Shown: piece by piece, positions 6,873 to 14,609 of the stretch
Position numbering within the stretch: the stretch's first letter is position 1
Layout: each line of letters begins with the position of its first letter
Origin: a virus
Virus record (IMG/VR): IMGVR_UViG_3300046517_000503
Coordinates: 1-25,403 of that record
Direction: 5' to 3' (one strand)
Length of the DNA stretch: 25,403 bases
The notes under the pieces: model-generated
The model's database searches: none
Seen by the model: the letters and a program-made list of their open reading frames with translations, nothing else
What the model was told of the DNA's origin: nothing
Program-made: the position numbers and the translations under genes

Positions 6873-7228
6873 CAAATTTAGTTCTTAAAGACCCAGAGCA
6901 AACCTTTGGGGACGTAATAACTCTTACCAATAATGGTCAAGGGCTAACTCCTGCTCTCTCTAATGTTCAAGACGGTCTTGGTAATAATAGCACCATGCAA
7001 TTAGCAACGACTTCCGTGAACTTTAATCGATCCGGCGCTAATACTTTTCAATTAGATGGGACTGCTGTAACAGCCCCTGTCGTCAGTATTAATTCTATGT
7101 GCGCAACAGTACCGACATTATTACCTTTAACGGCAGACCCCGCAGGCGCAAACGGCATGATTTATTACAACACAGCCACTAATCATATACGAGTTTACGT
7201 AAATGGTTCTTGGCAGACTTTACTATAG
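6869..7228 (+). CDS. Short fibre-like protein
   Basis: A 119-residue Asn/Thr/Leu-rich protein beginning at an ATGA overlap with the previous stop. It combines an N-terminal stretch (GDVITLTNNGQGLTPALSN, TTSVNFNRSGANTFQLDG) with a C-terminal module (GANGMIYYNTATNHIRVYVNGSW) that matches the YNTTxxxxxxYxxGxW module in the N-terminal parts of the fibres at 2375, 7238 and 9175. It looks like a minimal fibre or an anchor piece without a shaft or tip. A base-plate-like socket protein for the longer fibres is possible but inferred. Confidence 0.6.
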   Translation: MTNLVLKDPEQTFGDVITLTNNGQGLTPALSNVQDGLGNNSTMQLATTSVNFNRSGANTFQLDGTAVTAPVVSINSMCATVPTLLPLTADPAGANGMIYYNTATNHIRVYVNGSWQTLL

Positions 7229-7237
7229 GAAAATATT

Positions 7238-9175
7238 ATGGCAATTAATTTAATTTCTGGCGGAGTAGTTCCAACAGCCTTCCTTATCGGAGACTATGGT
7301 CAAGCGCCTGGTGGCTCTCCTGATTCAGTAGCCACCATAACGCAAGCAGGCGGAAAAGCCGTCTCTGCTGGATTAGAAATCCAATCAGTTCTTGGTGGAT
7401 TGTTATTGCCTCGCATGACAACGACCCAACGTAATGCCTTAAATGCAACGAATGGGTTGATGGTTTACAACACAACCAGCGATACCTTCGATGTCTATCA
7501 AGCAGCCGCTTGGACTCAAATTACTAATACATTTGATACCGCTCAGTTCATATTAGGTACTGCAAATGCGACATTCCCTAGCGCTCAAAGTTTAGGCGCT
7601 CTTACAACAGGGCTTTTAAAGAATACCGTATCCGTAAGCGTCGGTACATTAAGCAAAGCCGTTGCCGGAACGGATTATTATTCGCCCGGTAATCCCACAA
7701 CAATCATTGATACAGGAAGCACCCCAACAACTGACAACCTCTTTGTTGGTACATCTTGCGGTAATATTTCTGCTACTGGAATTCAAAACACGGCCCTTGG
7801 TGTCAACTGCTTAACCGGAATCACTTCTGGAAATAATAACGTATGCATTGGATATCAAGCCGGAATTTCTATTCTTGGGGTCAGCAATAATGTTTTAATC
7901 GGAACGCAAGCGGGGAAAAATGTTGTTAGTCCTGCAAACGTATTAATTGGTTATCAATCTGGGGAATTAATAGCTAACATCGGTGGTGGAAACGTAGGCG
8001 TTGGATATCAATCATTGGTATTAGCAACGAGCGCTCTGGATACAGTCGCTATAGGAGGAAGCGCTGGCGCCCTTCAAACAACCTATACTAATTGCACATT
8101 TATCGGGGTTGGCACTGATGCTTCTGTGAACAATCTTACAAATGCGTCAGCCATTGGGGCTTTTGCGTCTGTCGCCATCAGTAACGCAATGGTGTTGGGG
8201 AATAATGTCAATGTGGGAATAGGAACCTCTTCGCCTTCAGAATTTTTACACGTTTCTGGTGGTAATATTAGAATCGACAGCGCCAACTCCTTAAAGCTTT
8301 TTAATGCTGCGAGTACTTTTTTCTCTGCCCTTAAGAGCGCTAATGTTGGTTCAAACATTACCTGGACATTACCATTAACAGATTCTGCGAATTATCTGAA
8401 ATCAGATGGTGCGGGAACACTTTCTTTTGGAGCCATAACAACCTTAAGCACAGTAAGTGGCGTTGCTCCCTTCTCTGGTGTGATAGCAAACTATGCATCA
8501 ACCTATACTACTGGAACAGCTAGCCAATCAACGACCACCATTACGGGATCTGGCACGACATTTACAGTCGCAATGGTAGGAGGCGTCATTGTATTTGCTA
8601 ATGGCACTTATGGGTTCATTACTGCCTTCGGAACTACGACATCGCTTACGGTCGACAGTTCCCAAACTGAAGCGGGTCAGGCCTATACGATTTATTACAA
8701 CGGTCTTATCTCTGACAATCTAGGAAATGCGGGTGCTAACAACTTGTACTTCAACGGAAATGGTATTGCCTCTTATGTTCCAGCACCGCTCAACTACTAT
8801 GAGACAGCCGTATTAAGTGGTAACTGGACAGGGCCTGTCACTGTTGCTGGCAATGTGTATCTTACGAGAGTTGGAAACGTTGTCACTGCGAGAATTCAGA
8901 AGGTAAGCGGAACGAGCGGCAGCACTACCATGTGGACGTTTGGTGTTCTCGTTCCGGCAAGATTTTTGCCCACAACAAATGCGAATGGAGATTTATTCTT
9001 TCCCTATGTGGCTTCTTTGAATGCCGTTATATCAATATCGGTCATACGTCTTTACACTCAAACCGCAACGATTGGAACGTTGATCGCAAGTTATGGGTCT
9101 AATGATCTTGGTAATTTTACTAGCGGCCAAGCATCGGTTATTGAAGAATCTGCGATTTCATGGGTGGTTCAATAA
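7238..9175 (+). CDS. Long tail fibre A with YadA-like beta-roll and variable tip
   Basis: A 645-residue fibre. Residues 1-95 are the shared attachment module (SPDSVATI, GGLLLPRMTTTQRNALN, YNTTSDTFDVYQAAAW). Residues about 185-325 hold short repeats of the form NVxIGxxAG (NVCIGYQAG, NVLIGTQAG, NVLIGYQSG, DTVAIGGSAG), the pattern of left-handed beta-roll heads of YadA-type trimeric adhesins. NVGIGTSSPSEFLHVSGG (about 325-342) is a common fibre connector. Residues 411-522 form a conserved shaft region, and the last 120 residues (YLTRVGNVVTARI, FGVLVPARFLP) a beta-sandwich tip, probably receptor binding. AGGA precedes the ATG. The stop overlaps the next fibre's start by one base. No intramolecular chaperone domain is seen. 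Confidence 0.8.
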   Translation: MAINLISGGVVPTAFLIGDYGQAPGGSPDSVATITQAGGKAVSAGLEIQSVLGGLLLPRMTTTQRNALNATNGLMVYNTTSDTFDVYQAAAWTQITNTFDTAQFILGTANATFPSAQSLGALTTGLLKNTVSVSVGTLSKAVAGTDYYSPGNPTTIIDTGSTPTTDNLFVGTSCGNISATGIQNTALGVNCLTGITSGNNNVCIGYQAGISILGVSNNVLIGTQAGKNVVSPANVLIGYQSGELIANIGGGNVGVGYQSLVLATSALDTVAIGGSAGALQTTYTNCTFIGVGTDASVNNLTNASAIGAFASVAISNAMVLGNNVNVGIGTSSPSEFLHVSGGNIRIDSANSLKLFNAASTFFSALKSANVGSNITWTLPLTDSANYLKSDGAGTLSFGAITTLSTVSGVAPFSGVIANYASTYTTGTASQSTTTITGSGTTFTVAMVGGVIVFANGTYGFITAFGTTTSLTVDSSQTEAGQAYTIYYNGLISDNLGNAGANNLYFNGNGIASYVPAPLNYYETAVLSGNWTGPVTVAGNVYLTRVGNVVTARIQKVSGTSGSTTMWTFGVLVPARFLPTTNANGDLFFPYVASLNAVISISVIRLYTQTATIGTLIASYGSNDLGNFTSGQASVIEESAISWVVQ

Positions 9176-11136
9176 TGGCTATTAATTTAGTTTCATACGG
9201 AATAGAAAATACTGCGTTCTTAGTTGTTGACGCTGGTCAAGCACCGCGTGGTTCTCCAGATAGTCTTCCAACCCTAACGATTGTAGGCGGAAAACCTGTA
9301 TCAGCCGCTTTAGAGATTCAATCAACGTTAGGCGGGCTATTGATTCCCAGAATGACAACGACTCAAAGAAATGCATTGAATGTCGTTAATGGGTTCATGA
9401 TTTACAATAAATCAACCGATACATTTGATATCTATCAAGCGGGTTCTTGGAGTTCTATTAGTGATGCAGCGCTTGATACTTCTGCTCAGTTCATATTAGC
9501 AACCGCGAATGTCTTATTTACGAATGCTCAAAGTATTGGAGCGTTGACGACTGGTCTTCTTAAAAATACGGTATCTTTATCTACCGGGACCTTATCGACC
9601 GCTGTCGCTGGAACGGACTATTATTCTCCTGGTAATCCGACTACGATTCTCGACGATCATACTAGGCATAACTTATTCGTTGGAACGTCATGCGGTAATA
9701 GCTCGGAGTCTGGGAATCAGTGCGTTGGGCTTGGAATCAATACTTTAACCGGATTAACATCTGCTGTTTCAAACGTTGGCATTGGCTATCAGGCTGGTGT
9801 TTTTATACATGCCGCTAGTAATAATGTTTTGCTTGGTACTCAGACGGGAAATCAGAATGTAACATCCACATCTGCAGATCATGTATTTATTGGATATCAA
9901 AGCGGAAAGCTCGCTGGTAGTTCTGCGCTTTTCAGCGTCGGCATAGGATATCAAACTTTTGTATCATCTACATTTCCAAATAGTTGTGTTGCGATAGGAT
10001 GGAGCGCTGGCGCCCTCCAAACAAATTATCAACTCTGTACATTTGCCGGGACTGACGCAGATGCTTCAGCTTCTTCATTGACCCATACAACTGCTATCGG
10101 AAATGGCGCATCTGTTGCCATTAGTACTGCGTTAGTGTTAGGCAATGGCTCTATTAACGTAGGGATAGGTACGAGTTCGCCCGCGGAATATCTACACGTT
10201 TCTGGTGGTAATATCCTCATAGATCCAGCGGGCAATAACGGCATCGGTCTGAAATTATATAATGCTGGGAATACCAATTACTCTCAACTAATAAGCGCCG
10301 CTGTTGCATCCAATATTACCTGGACATTACCCATAGCAGATGCAGCGTTTGCATTACATTCTGATGGATCTGGAACACTTAATTTCCAAACCCCAACATT
10401 AGGAACCATTACAGGACTTGCCGCATTCTCTGGCGAGATAGCAAATTATGGTTCTAATTATGCCGCTGGGAACGCAAGTCAATCTACAACGACTGTTACC
10501 GGCTCAGGTACGACATTCACAACAGCAATGGTAGGAGGTTTAATAGTATTCTCAAACGGCTCCTATGGATTCATAACAGCCTTTGGAAGCACAACCTCAT
10601 TAACCGTCGATACTTCTCAGACCGTTACCTTGCAATCCTATATCATTTATTACAATGGATTGATATCAGATAACCTTGGGAACGCGGGCGCTAATAATCT
10701 TTACTTCTCAGGTAATGGTATAGCGTCTTATGTTCCAGCACCATTGAATTATTATGAGACAGTTACTTTAACAGCGAGTTGGACCGGCCCTCGTACAGTA
10801 ACAAATCAGACTATTTATTTAACTCGTATTGGTAATGTTGTGACAATGCGTATTTCGGTAGTCGATAATATCGCCGCCAATGCGACTGCTCCCTGGGTTT
10901 TTGGTTCTGTTATACCCGCAAGATTTATACCAGCCAATCCGATTGGGGATTTGTATATGGTATATAACTCTGTTTCTACCGGCTTCAATAGATTAAGCAT
11001 TATGACGATAAATTTTGTTACAGGTCCTGTCGGAACGATTACCGCTTATACGGGGAATACGGGCCTTGCTAGTTTTCAGAGTGGCGATAACCCTATCAAG
11101 ATAGATGAATATGGAATTTCATGGACGTTAGGATAA
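9175..11136 (+). CDS. Long tail fibre B, paralogue of fibre A
   Basis: A 653-residue fibre with the same order of parts as its left neighbour: attachment module (GGLLIPRMTTTQRNALN), beta-roll repeats (NVGIGYQAG, NVLLGTQTG, HVFIGYQSG), NVGIGTSSPAEYLHVSGG, a shaft, and a tip (YLTRIGNVVTMRI, FGSVIPARFIP). Shaft residues such as NGLISDNLGNAGANNLYF are identical between the two, whereas the tips differ strongly. The ATG at 9175 (TAATG overlap with the previous stop) is preferred over the in-frame ATG at 9160 because it begins MAINL like the paralogue. Synonymous sites in shared stretches are widely different, so the duplication is old or was exchanged from another phage. Receptor binding is the inferred job of the tip. 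Confidence 0.8.
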   Translation: MAINLVSYGIENTAFLVVDAGQAPRGSPDSLPTLTIVGGKPVSAALEIQSTLGGLLIPRMTTTQRNALNVVNGFMIYNKSTDTFDIYQAGSWSSISDAALDTSAQFILATANVLFTNAQSIGALTTGLLKNTVSLSTGTLSTAVAGTDYYSPGNPTTILDDHTRHNLFVGTSCGNSSESGNQCVGLGINTLTGLTSAVSNVGIGYQAGVFIHAASNNVLLGTQTGNQNVTSTSADHVFIGYQSGKLAGSSALFSVGIGYQTFVSSTFPNSCVAIGWSAGALQTNYQLCTFAGTDADASASSLTHTTAIGNGASVAISTALVLGNGSINVGIGTSSPAEYLHVSGGNILIDPAGNNGIGLKLYNAGNTNYSQLISAAVASNITWTLPIADAAFALHSDGSGTLNFQTPTLGTITGLAAFSGEIANYGSNYAAGNASQSTTTVTGSGTTFTTAMVGGLIVFSNGSYGFITAFGSTTSLTVDTSQTVTLQSYIIYYNGLISDNLGNAGANNLYFSGNGIASYVPAPLNYYETVTLTASWTGPRTVTNQTIYLTRIGNVVTMRISVVDNIAANATAPWVFGSVIPARFIPANPIGDLYMVYNSVSTGFNRLSIMTINFVTGPVGTITAYTGNTGLASFQSGDNPIKIDEYGISWTLG

Positions 11137-11140
11137 GTAT

Positions 11141-11785
11141 ATGGTAATGACATATAACTCGTTAGTTCAGCAGGTTCAAGATGAGCTTGATAGATACGAT
11201 ACGCTATTTGTATCCTACATTCCTAATTTGATTTATCAAGCAACAGACCGAATCAATGCCGATTTAAAAAATATTGGATTGGAACAATATGTCACCGGTA
11301 CTTTTATTGCTAATGCTATTAACGGGGGTTCTGTTATTCCAAAGCCTGCTAGATGGAGAAGAACCATAACTTTTAATTATGGAACAGGTGTTGGAAATAA
11401 TGTTGTCACTCCCATACTGCTTAGAACGTATGAGTTTTGTCGTAATTATTCACCGAATGCATCCGTATCAGCCCCACCCCTTTATTATGCAGATTATGGG
11501 TTTTACAACTATTTAATTGTGCCAACACCAGACCAGGCTTATCCATTTGAATTGGCCTATTTAGAAGTCCCGGAGACTATCACAGCGAATGTTCAAACCA
11601 ACTGGATTACGAACTATGCACCGAGTCTTTATTTGTATGCAGTGTTATTAGAGGCGGTTATTTATTTGAACTTTCCAGAGCGTATCCCTTCAATGCAAGC
11701 TGAATACGAGAAACGATTGGCTCCATTAGCGGCTCAAGACCAGGAAAGAAAGCTCGACCGCGAAACCAGTATAAGGGCGGATTAG
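11141..11785 (+). CDS. Second tail adaptor-like structural protein
   Basis: A 214-residue protein with an N-terminal helical part (MTYNSLVQQVQDELDRYDTLFVSYIPNLIYQATDRINADLK) and a C-terminal helical part (APSLYLYAVLLEAVIYLNFPERIPSMQAEYEKRLAPLAAQDQERK) around a beta middle with a W-R-R-T-I-T-F strand. This layout matches ring-forming adaptor proteins that link the portal to the tail in podovirus-like phages. AGGA lies seven bases before the ATG at 11141; a second ATG two codons on is less well placed. It lies between the fibres and the gp10-like nozzle gene, with one base between its stop and the next start, which supports a tail-machine role. The exact family is not recognised. Confidence 0.65.
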   Translation: MVMTYNSLVQQVQDELDRYDTLFVSYIPNLIYQATDRINADLKNIGLEQYVTGTFIANAINGGSVIPKPARWRRTITFNYGTGVGNNVVTPILLRTYEFCRNYSPNASVSAPPLYYADYGFYNYLIVPTPDQAYPFELAYLEVPETITANVQTNWITNYAPSLYLYAVLLEAVIYLNFPERIPSMQAEYEKRLAPLAAQDQERKLDRETSIRAD

Positions 11786-11786
11786 T

Positions 11787-13322
11787 ATGTCGACTCCTCA
11801 AGATAAAGTCTTTGCTCTTCACTTCGCCCCTGGGATACAGAGGGATGGTACGGGATTTTCCAGTCAATATTGGACGGATGGACAATGGGTTCGGTTCTGG
11901 GCAGATGGTAGTGGGGTCCCAAAACCAAGGAAAATGGGAGGATATGCTCAGTTAACAACGATTGATAATATTGCTCGTGGTAGCTATGTTCAGCCTAATC
12001 CGCCTAATTTTAATGTTTATATTGGTGACCAGGATGAGTTGTTTTATATCCCGATAGATCAGTTCGGAACCGCCCTCGGTCCAGAAGTGGGCAGAACTCC
12101 TGCCTTATATATCCCTAATGTCAATAATGATTGGCAGTTTGATACCATGTATTCAACCATTAATAATTCCAGCATATTAGTAGCTTTTGCTGCCCCAAAT
12201 CTCGCTTCTGTTGCAAGCAATGTGGATGCAGCAGTTTATTACGGAGATTCTCTTGCTAATACGCCTCTCATTCCAACCGGATTTAATGTATCAGGGGGTA
12301 TAGTCGTATTGTCTCCATTTTTAGTGATGTATGGAAATGATGGGAATATTATAGTATCGAATCCTAACGATCCAACCACTGAATTCTTCACCGCCAGAGT
12401 CACAAACTCTAAAATTGTCTTTGGATTGCCAGTTAGAGCCGGTAACTCAAGCCCCGCCGGTCTATTTTGGAGCTTAGATAGCCTTATCCGTATGACTTTC
12501 GTGGGGGGAACTGAGATATTCAATTTTGATACCGTAACCGCAGAAAGCTCTATTCTCTCTAGCAGAGGAATTATTGAATACGATAATGAATACTTTTGGG
12601 CAGGGATTGATCGATTCTTATTTTATAATGGTGTGGTTCAAGAATTACCCAATGATAAATCCTTAGACTTTTTCTTTGCAAATGTGAATTATGCACAACG
12701 TCAAAAAGTATGGGCAACAAAAGTAACGAGCGCTGGTGAGATTTGGTGGTTTTTCCCAACCGGTAATAACGTAGAGTGCAATCATGCGGTTATCTATAAT
12801 AGACGTCTTAAGTGTTGGTATGACACAGCGATTAATAGAAGTGATGGTTATTTTGACCAAACCTTTGCAAGTCCTATCTGGACCGATAATGTGGCATCAG
12901 GGGGTGAATATCCTGTTTGGATCCACGAAACCGGTGTAGACCAAAACGTCGGAAACGTCCTAACCGCCATCGATTCCTTCATTCAAAGCGGAGATATCGC
13001 CTATTGCGCTAATGGCCCCGGCGGTCAACGCATCGGCCTTGATAGATGGGTCTATCTGACCCGAGTCGAACCCGACTTCCTCCAAGATGAGAACTTAACT
13101 TTAACAGTGACAGGCCGAGATTATGCAATCTCAAATCCCGCTGTTTCTACTCAGAATCCCTATGTAATTACACCTACAACAGTCAAGGTAGATATGAGAG
13201 AGCAGGCTCGAGAGATGAGGCTTAAGTTTGAGAGTAATGCCATTGGTGGCGATTACTTTATGGGACAAGTGCTTTTGGTAGCAAGGATTGGGGATGGTAG
13301 ACAAAGTGGTACAAGTCCTTAG
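11787..13322 (+). CDS. P22 gp10-like tail nozzle / packaged-DNA stabilisation protein
   Basis: A 511-residue beta-rich protein. The N-terminus carries FAPGIQRDGTGFSSQYWTDGQWVRF and KMGGY, which is the usual opening of P22 gp10-type proteins. The centre has beta-propeller-like blades, with the characteristic SSRGIIEYDNEYFWAGIDR and FLFYNGVVQEL strands (about residues 257-290) and FFANVNYAQRQKVWATK. The C-terminus ends in a beta domain (VKVDMREQAREMRLKFES, GDYFMGQVLL). In P22 this hexameric protein plugs the end of the adaptor ring and holds packaged DNA in the head. Length is close to that family. AAGGGCGG precedes the start. A perfect 10-bp hairpin follows the stop. The call is by motif pattern, not alignment. 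Confidence 0.8.
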   Translation: MSTPQDKVFALHFAPGIQRDGTGFSSQYWTDGQWVRFWADGSGVPKPRKMGGYAQLTTIDNIARGSYVQPNPPNFNVYIGDQDELFYIPIDQFGTALGPEVGRTPALYIPNVNNDWQFDTMYSTINNSSILVAFAAPNLASVASNVDAAVYYGDSLANTPLIPTGFNVSGGIVVLSPFLVMYGNDGNIIVSNPNDPTTEFFTARVTNSKIVFGLPVRAGNSSPAGLFWSLDSLIRMTFVGGTEIFNFDTVTAESSILSSRGIIEYDNEYFWAGIDRFLFYNGVVQELPNDKSLDFFFANVNYAQRQKVWATKVTSAGEIWWFFPTGNNVECNHAVIYNRRLKCWYDTAINRSDGYFDQTFASPIWTDNVASGGEYPVWIHETGVDQNVGNVLTAIDSFIQSGDIAYCANGPGGQRIGLDRWVYLTRVEPDFLQDENLTLTVTGRDYAISNPAVSTQNPYVITPTTVKVDMREQAREMRLKFESNAIGGDYFMGQVLLVARIGDGRQSGTSP

Positions 13323-13323
13323 C

Positions 13324-13348
13324 AACTGCCGAGGATTACTCGGCAGTT
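13324..13348 (+). promoter_or_regulatory. Perfect 10-bp hairpin after the nozzle gene, no U-tract
   Basis: AACTGCCGAG pairs exactly with CTCGGCAGTT around loop GATTA, two bases after the stop codon. No T-run follows, and the next gene starts 16 bases later without a clear ribosome site. It may stabilise the upstream message or limit translation of the small gene, rather than end transcription. Confidence 0.55.
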
Positions 13349-13364
13349 CAATTGGTGTACATCA

Positions 13365-13592
13365 ATGGTAATTCCATTAGATATTCCACTACAAAAATGG
13401 GCTGATTCGTTAGTCATAGATTTTCCTAACGATAACATACCATTGCTGTATAATGAATCGAATTGGAGAACGTGGGGGAATTTTTTAGTAGAGGAAAACA
13501 GTTTTTTATCGAATTACGCGCCGTCGACTAAGAGCTTTCGGGATTGGAAGCAATGGGCGATGGCGGTCTTCTTAACAATGGCGAACTTTTAA
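13365..13592 (+). CDS. Small conserved Trp-rich phage protein
   Basis: A 75-residue protein with five tryptophans. The order IPLQKWADSL, DFPNDNIPLLYNESNWRTWG, FLVEENSF, APSTKSFRDWKQWAMAV matches a small protein type often encoded near tail-adaptor/nozzle genes of podovirus-like phages, function unproven. The start is chosen because family members begin with a short hydrophobic segment before the KWAD-like motif; there is no good ribosome site, which is unusual in this window, and a strong hairpin lies just ahead. The next gene follows after 12 bases. Confidence 0.65.
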   Translation: MVIPLDIPLQKWADSLVIDFPNDNIPLLYNESNWRTWGNFLVEENSFLSNYAPSTKSFRDWKQWAMAVFLTMANF

Positions 13593-13604
13593 AAGGAACT
13601 TAAT

Positions 13605-14600
13605 ATGTCATGGTTATCTGATATTTTCAGTCCAATCGGCGACGCACTATCTACTGTTGGTAACGGCATTTGGTCCGGCATTAAAGATGTTGGGCAGGCG
13701 TTTGCGCCTGCGATGGGCACTATAGGCGGTCTTGCGGGGACAGCTTTAGGCGGTCCAGCGGGAGGTATGTTGGGAGGGTCCCTCGGCAACATGGTCGGAG
13801 GCCTCTTCGGTGGTGGAGGAGGAGGTGGCGGCGGAGGACAGCAGCAACAACAACAACAAAGTATGCCCCAGTTTGGTCAGCAAATGGGTGGTGGCTTTGG
13901 TAATTGGATGCAAAACCAAATGAACCCCTATATGCAAGGAATGGGAGGAAATACACCTTTTAACCAAATGGCACCTCAGTTTGGGCAGAACATGGGTCAA
14001 CAATTTGGTAATTGGATGAACAATCAATTATCACCTTACTTTGGCAATATGGATTTAGGGAATAGATTTGGTGGATATGGACAGCAAGCTGGAAATTGGT
14101 TTAACAATCAATTTGAAAATGCTCTTCCTCAGTCTATGCAAGGAATGGGATATTCCTCACCCAGTAGTGTATTTAGAGATGTAGGTGAAAGGGGTGGTCG
14201 ATATATGGGTGGTGGCGAAGGCTATATACCTGTAGCACCACAAGCACCTCAAGCGCCTGAATTCACGCAAGGTGGCTATTATGGGATTCCACAAGCTCCG
14301 CAAGCACCAGAAGCTCCCAACTTCCCACGAGGTGGTTACTACGGTCGTTCTGGCCAATCAGATATGGGTCCTCCCCCTAGCTATGAACAAGCAGTGAATG
14401 ATTATGCTAGACAATATGGTCGTTCTGGGCCTGCTGTTCCTAGAGCACCTGAAGCGCCACAAGCCCCTGAGTTTACGCGTGGGGGATATTACGGACGGGG
14501 TACTCCACAAACGGCTGATTTCTCAAGACGTGGTGGATATGCACGGGGTGGTCGGGTAGGAAGTAGTTTAAGTGATTATATGGGTATGAGTTATGCCTAA
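13605..14600 (+). CDS. Gly/Gln-rich low-complexity internal virion (ejection) protein
   Basis: A 331-residue protein. Residues 1-68 are a glycine-zipper hydrophobic stretch (MGTIGGLAGTALGGPAGGML and on) able to insert into membrane. Residues 69-78 are ten glycines and 79-85 seven glutamines. Three imperfect units follow (QFGQQMGGGFGNWMQNQ about 89-105, QFGQNMGQQFGNWMNNQ about 125-141, GYGQQAGNWFNNQ about 157-169). Then three APxAPxAPxF-plus-GGYYG units occur near 211-227, 231-247 and 281-297. PPPSY is at 256-260. The protein is probably disordered. It opens the block of ejection-type genes, and AAAAGGA precedes the ATG. A role in genome delivery across the envelope is inferred from place and composition; no family is assigned. 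Confidence 0.6.
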   Translation: MSWLSDIFSPIGDALSTVGNGIWSGIKDVGQAFAPAMGTIGGLAGTALGGPAGGMLGGSLGNMVGGLFGGGGGGGGGGQQQQQQQSMPQFGQQMGGGFGNWMQNQMNPYMQGMGGNTPFNQMAPQFGQNMGQQFGNWMNNQLSPYFGNMDLGNRFGGYGQQAGNWFNNQFENALPQSMQGMGYSSPSSVFRDVGERGGRYMGGGEGYIPVAPQAPQAPEFTQGGYYGIPQAPQAPEAPNFPRGGYYGRSGQSDMGPPPSYEQAVNDYARQYGRSGPAVPRAPEAPQAPEFTRGGYYGRGTPQTADFSRRGGYARGGRVGSSLSDYMGMSYA

Positions 14601-14609
14601 GGGAATGAT

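Noticed and set aside
9160-9174. Upstream in-frame ATG for fibre B
   Set aside because: The paralogue begins MAINL, which corresponds to the ATG at 9175; the upstream ATG lies in the end of fibre A.
7238-11136. Diversity-generating retroelement acting on the fibre tips
   Set aside because: No reverse transcriptase gene and no near-identical template/variable repeat pair differing at adenines is visible in the window.
14370-14384. PPPSY motif resembling a WW-domain (late-domain) ligand
   Set aside because: It lies in a Pro/Gly/Tyr low-complexity region where such a short match is expected by chance, and a phage infecting bacteria has no evident use for it.
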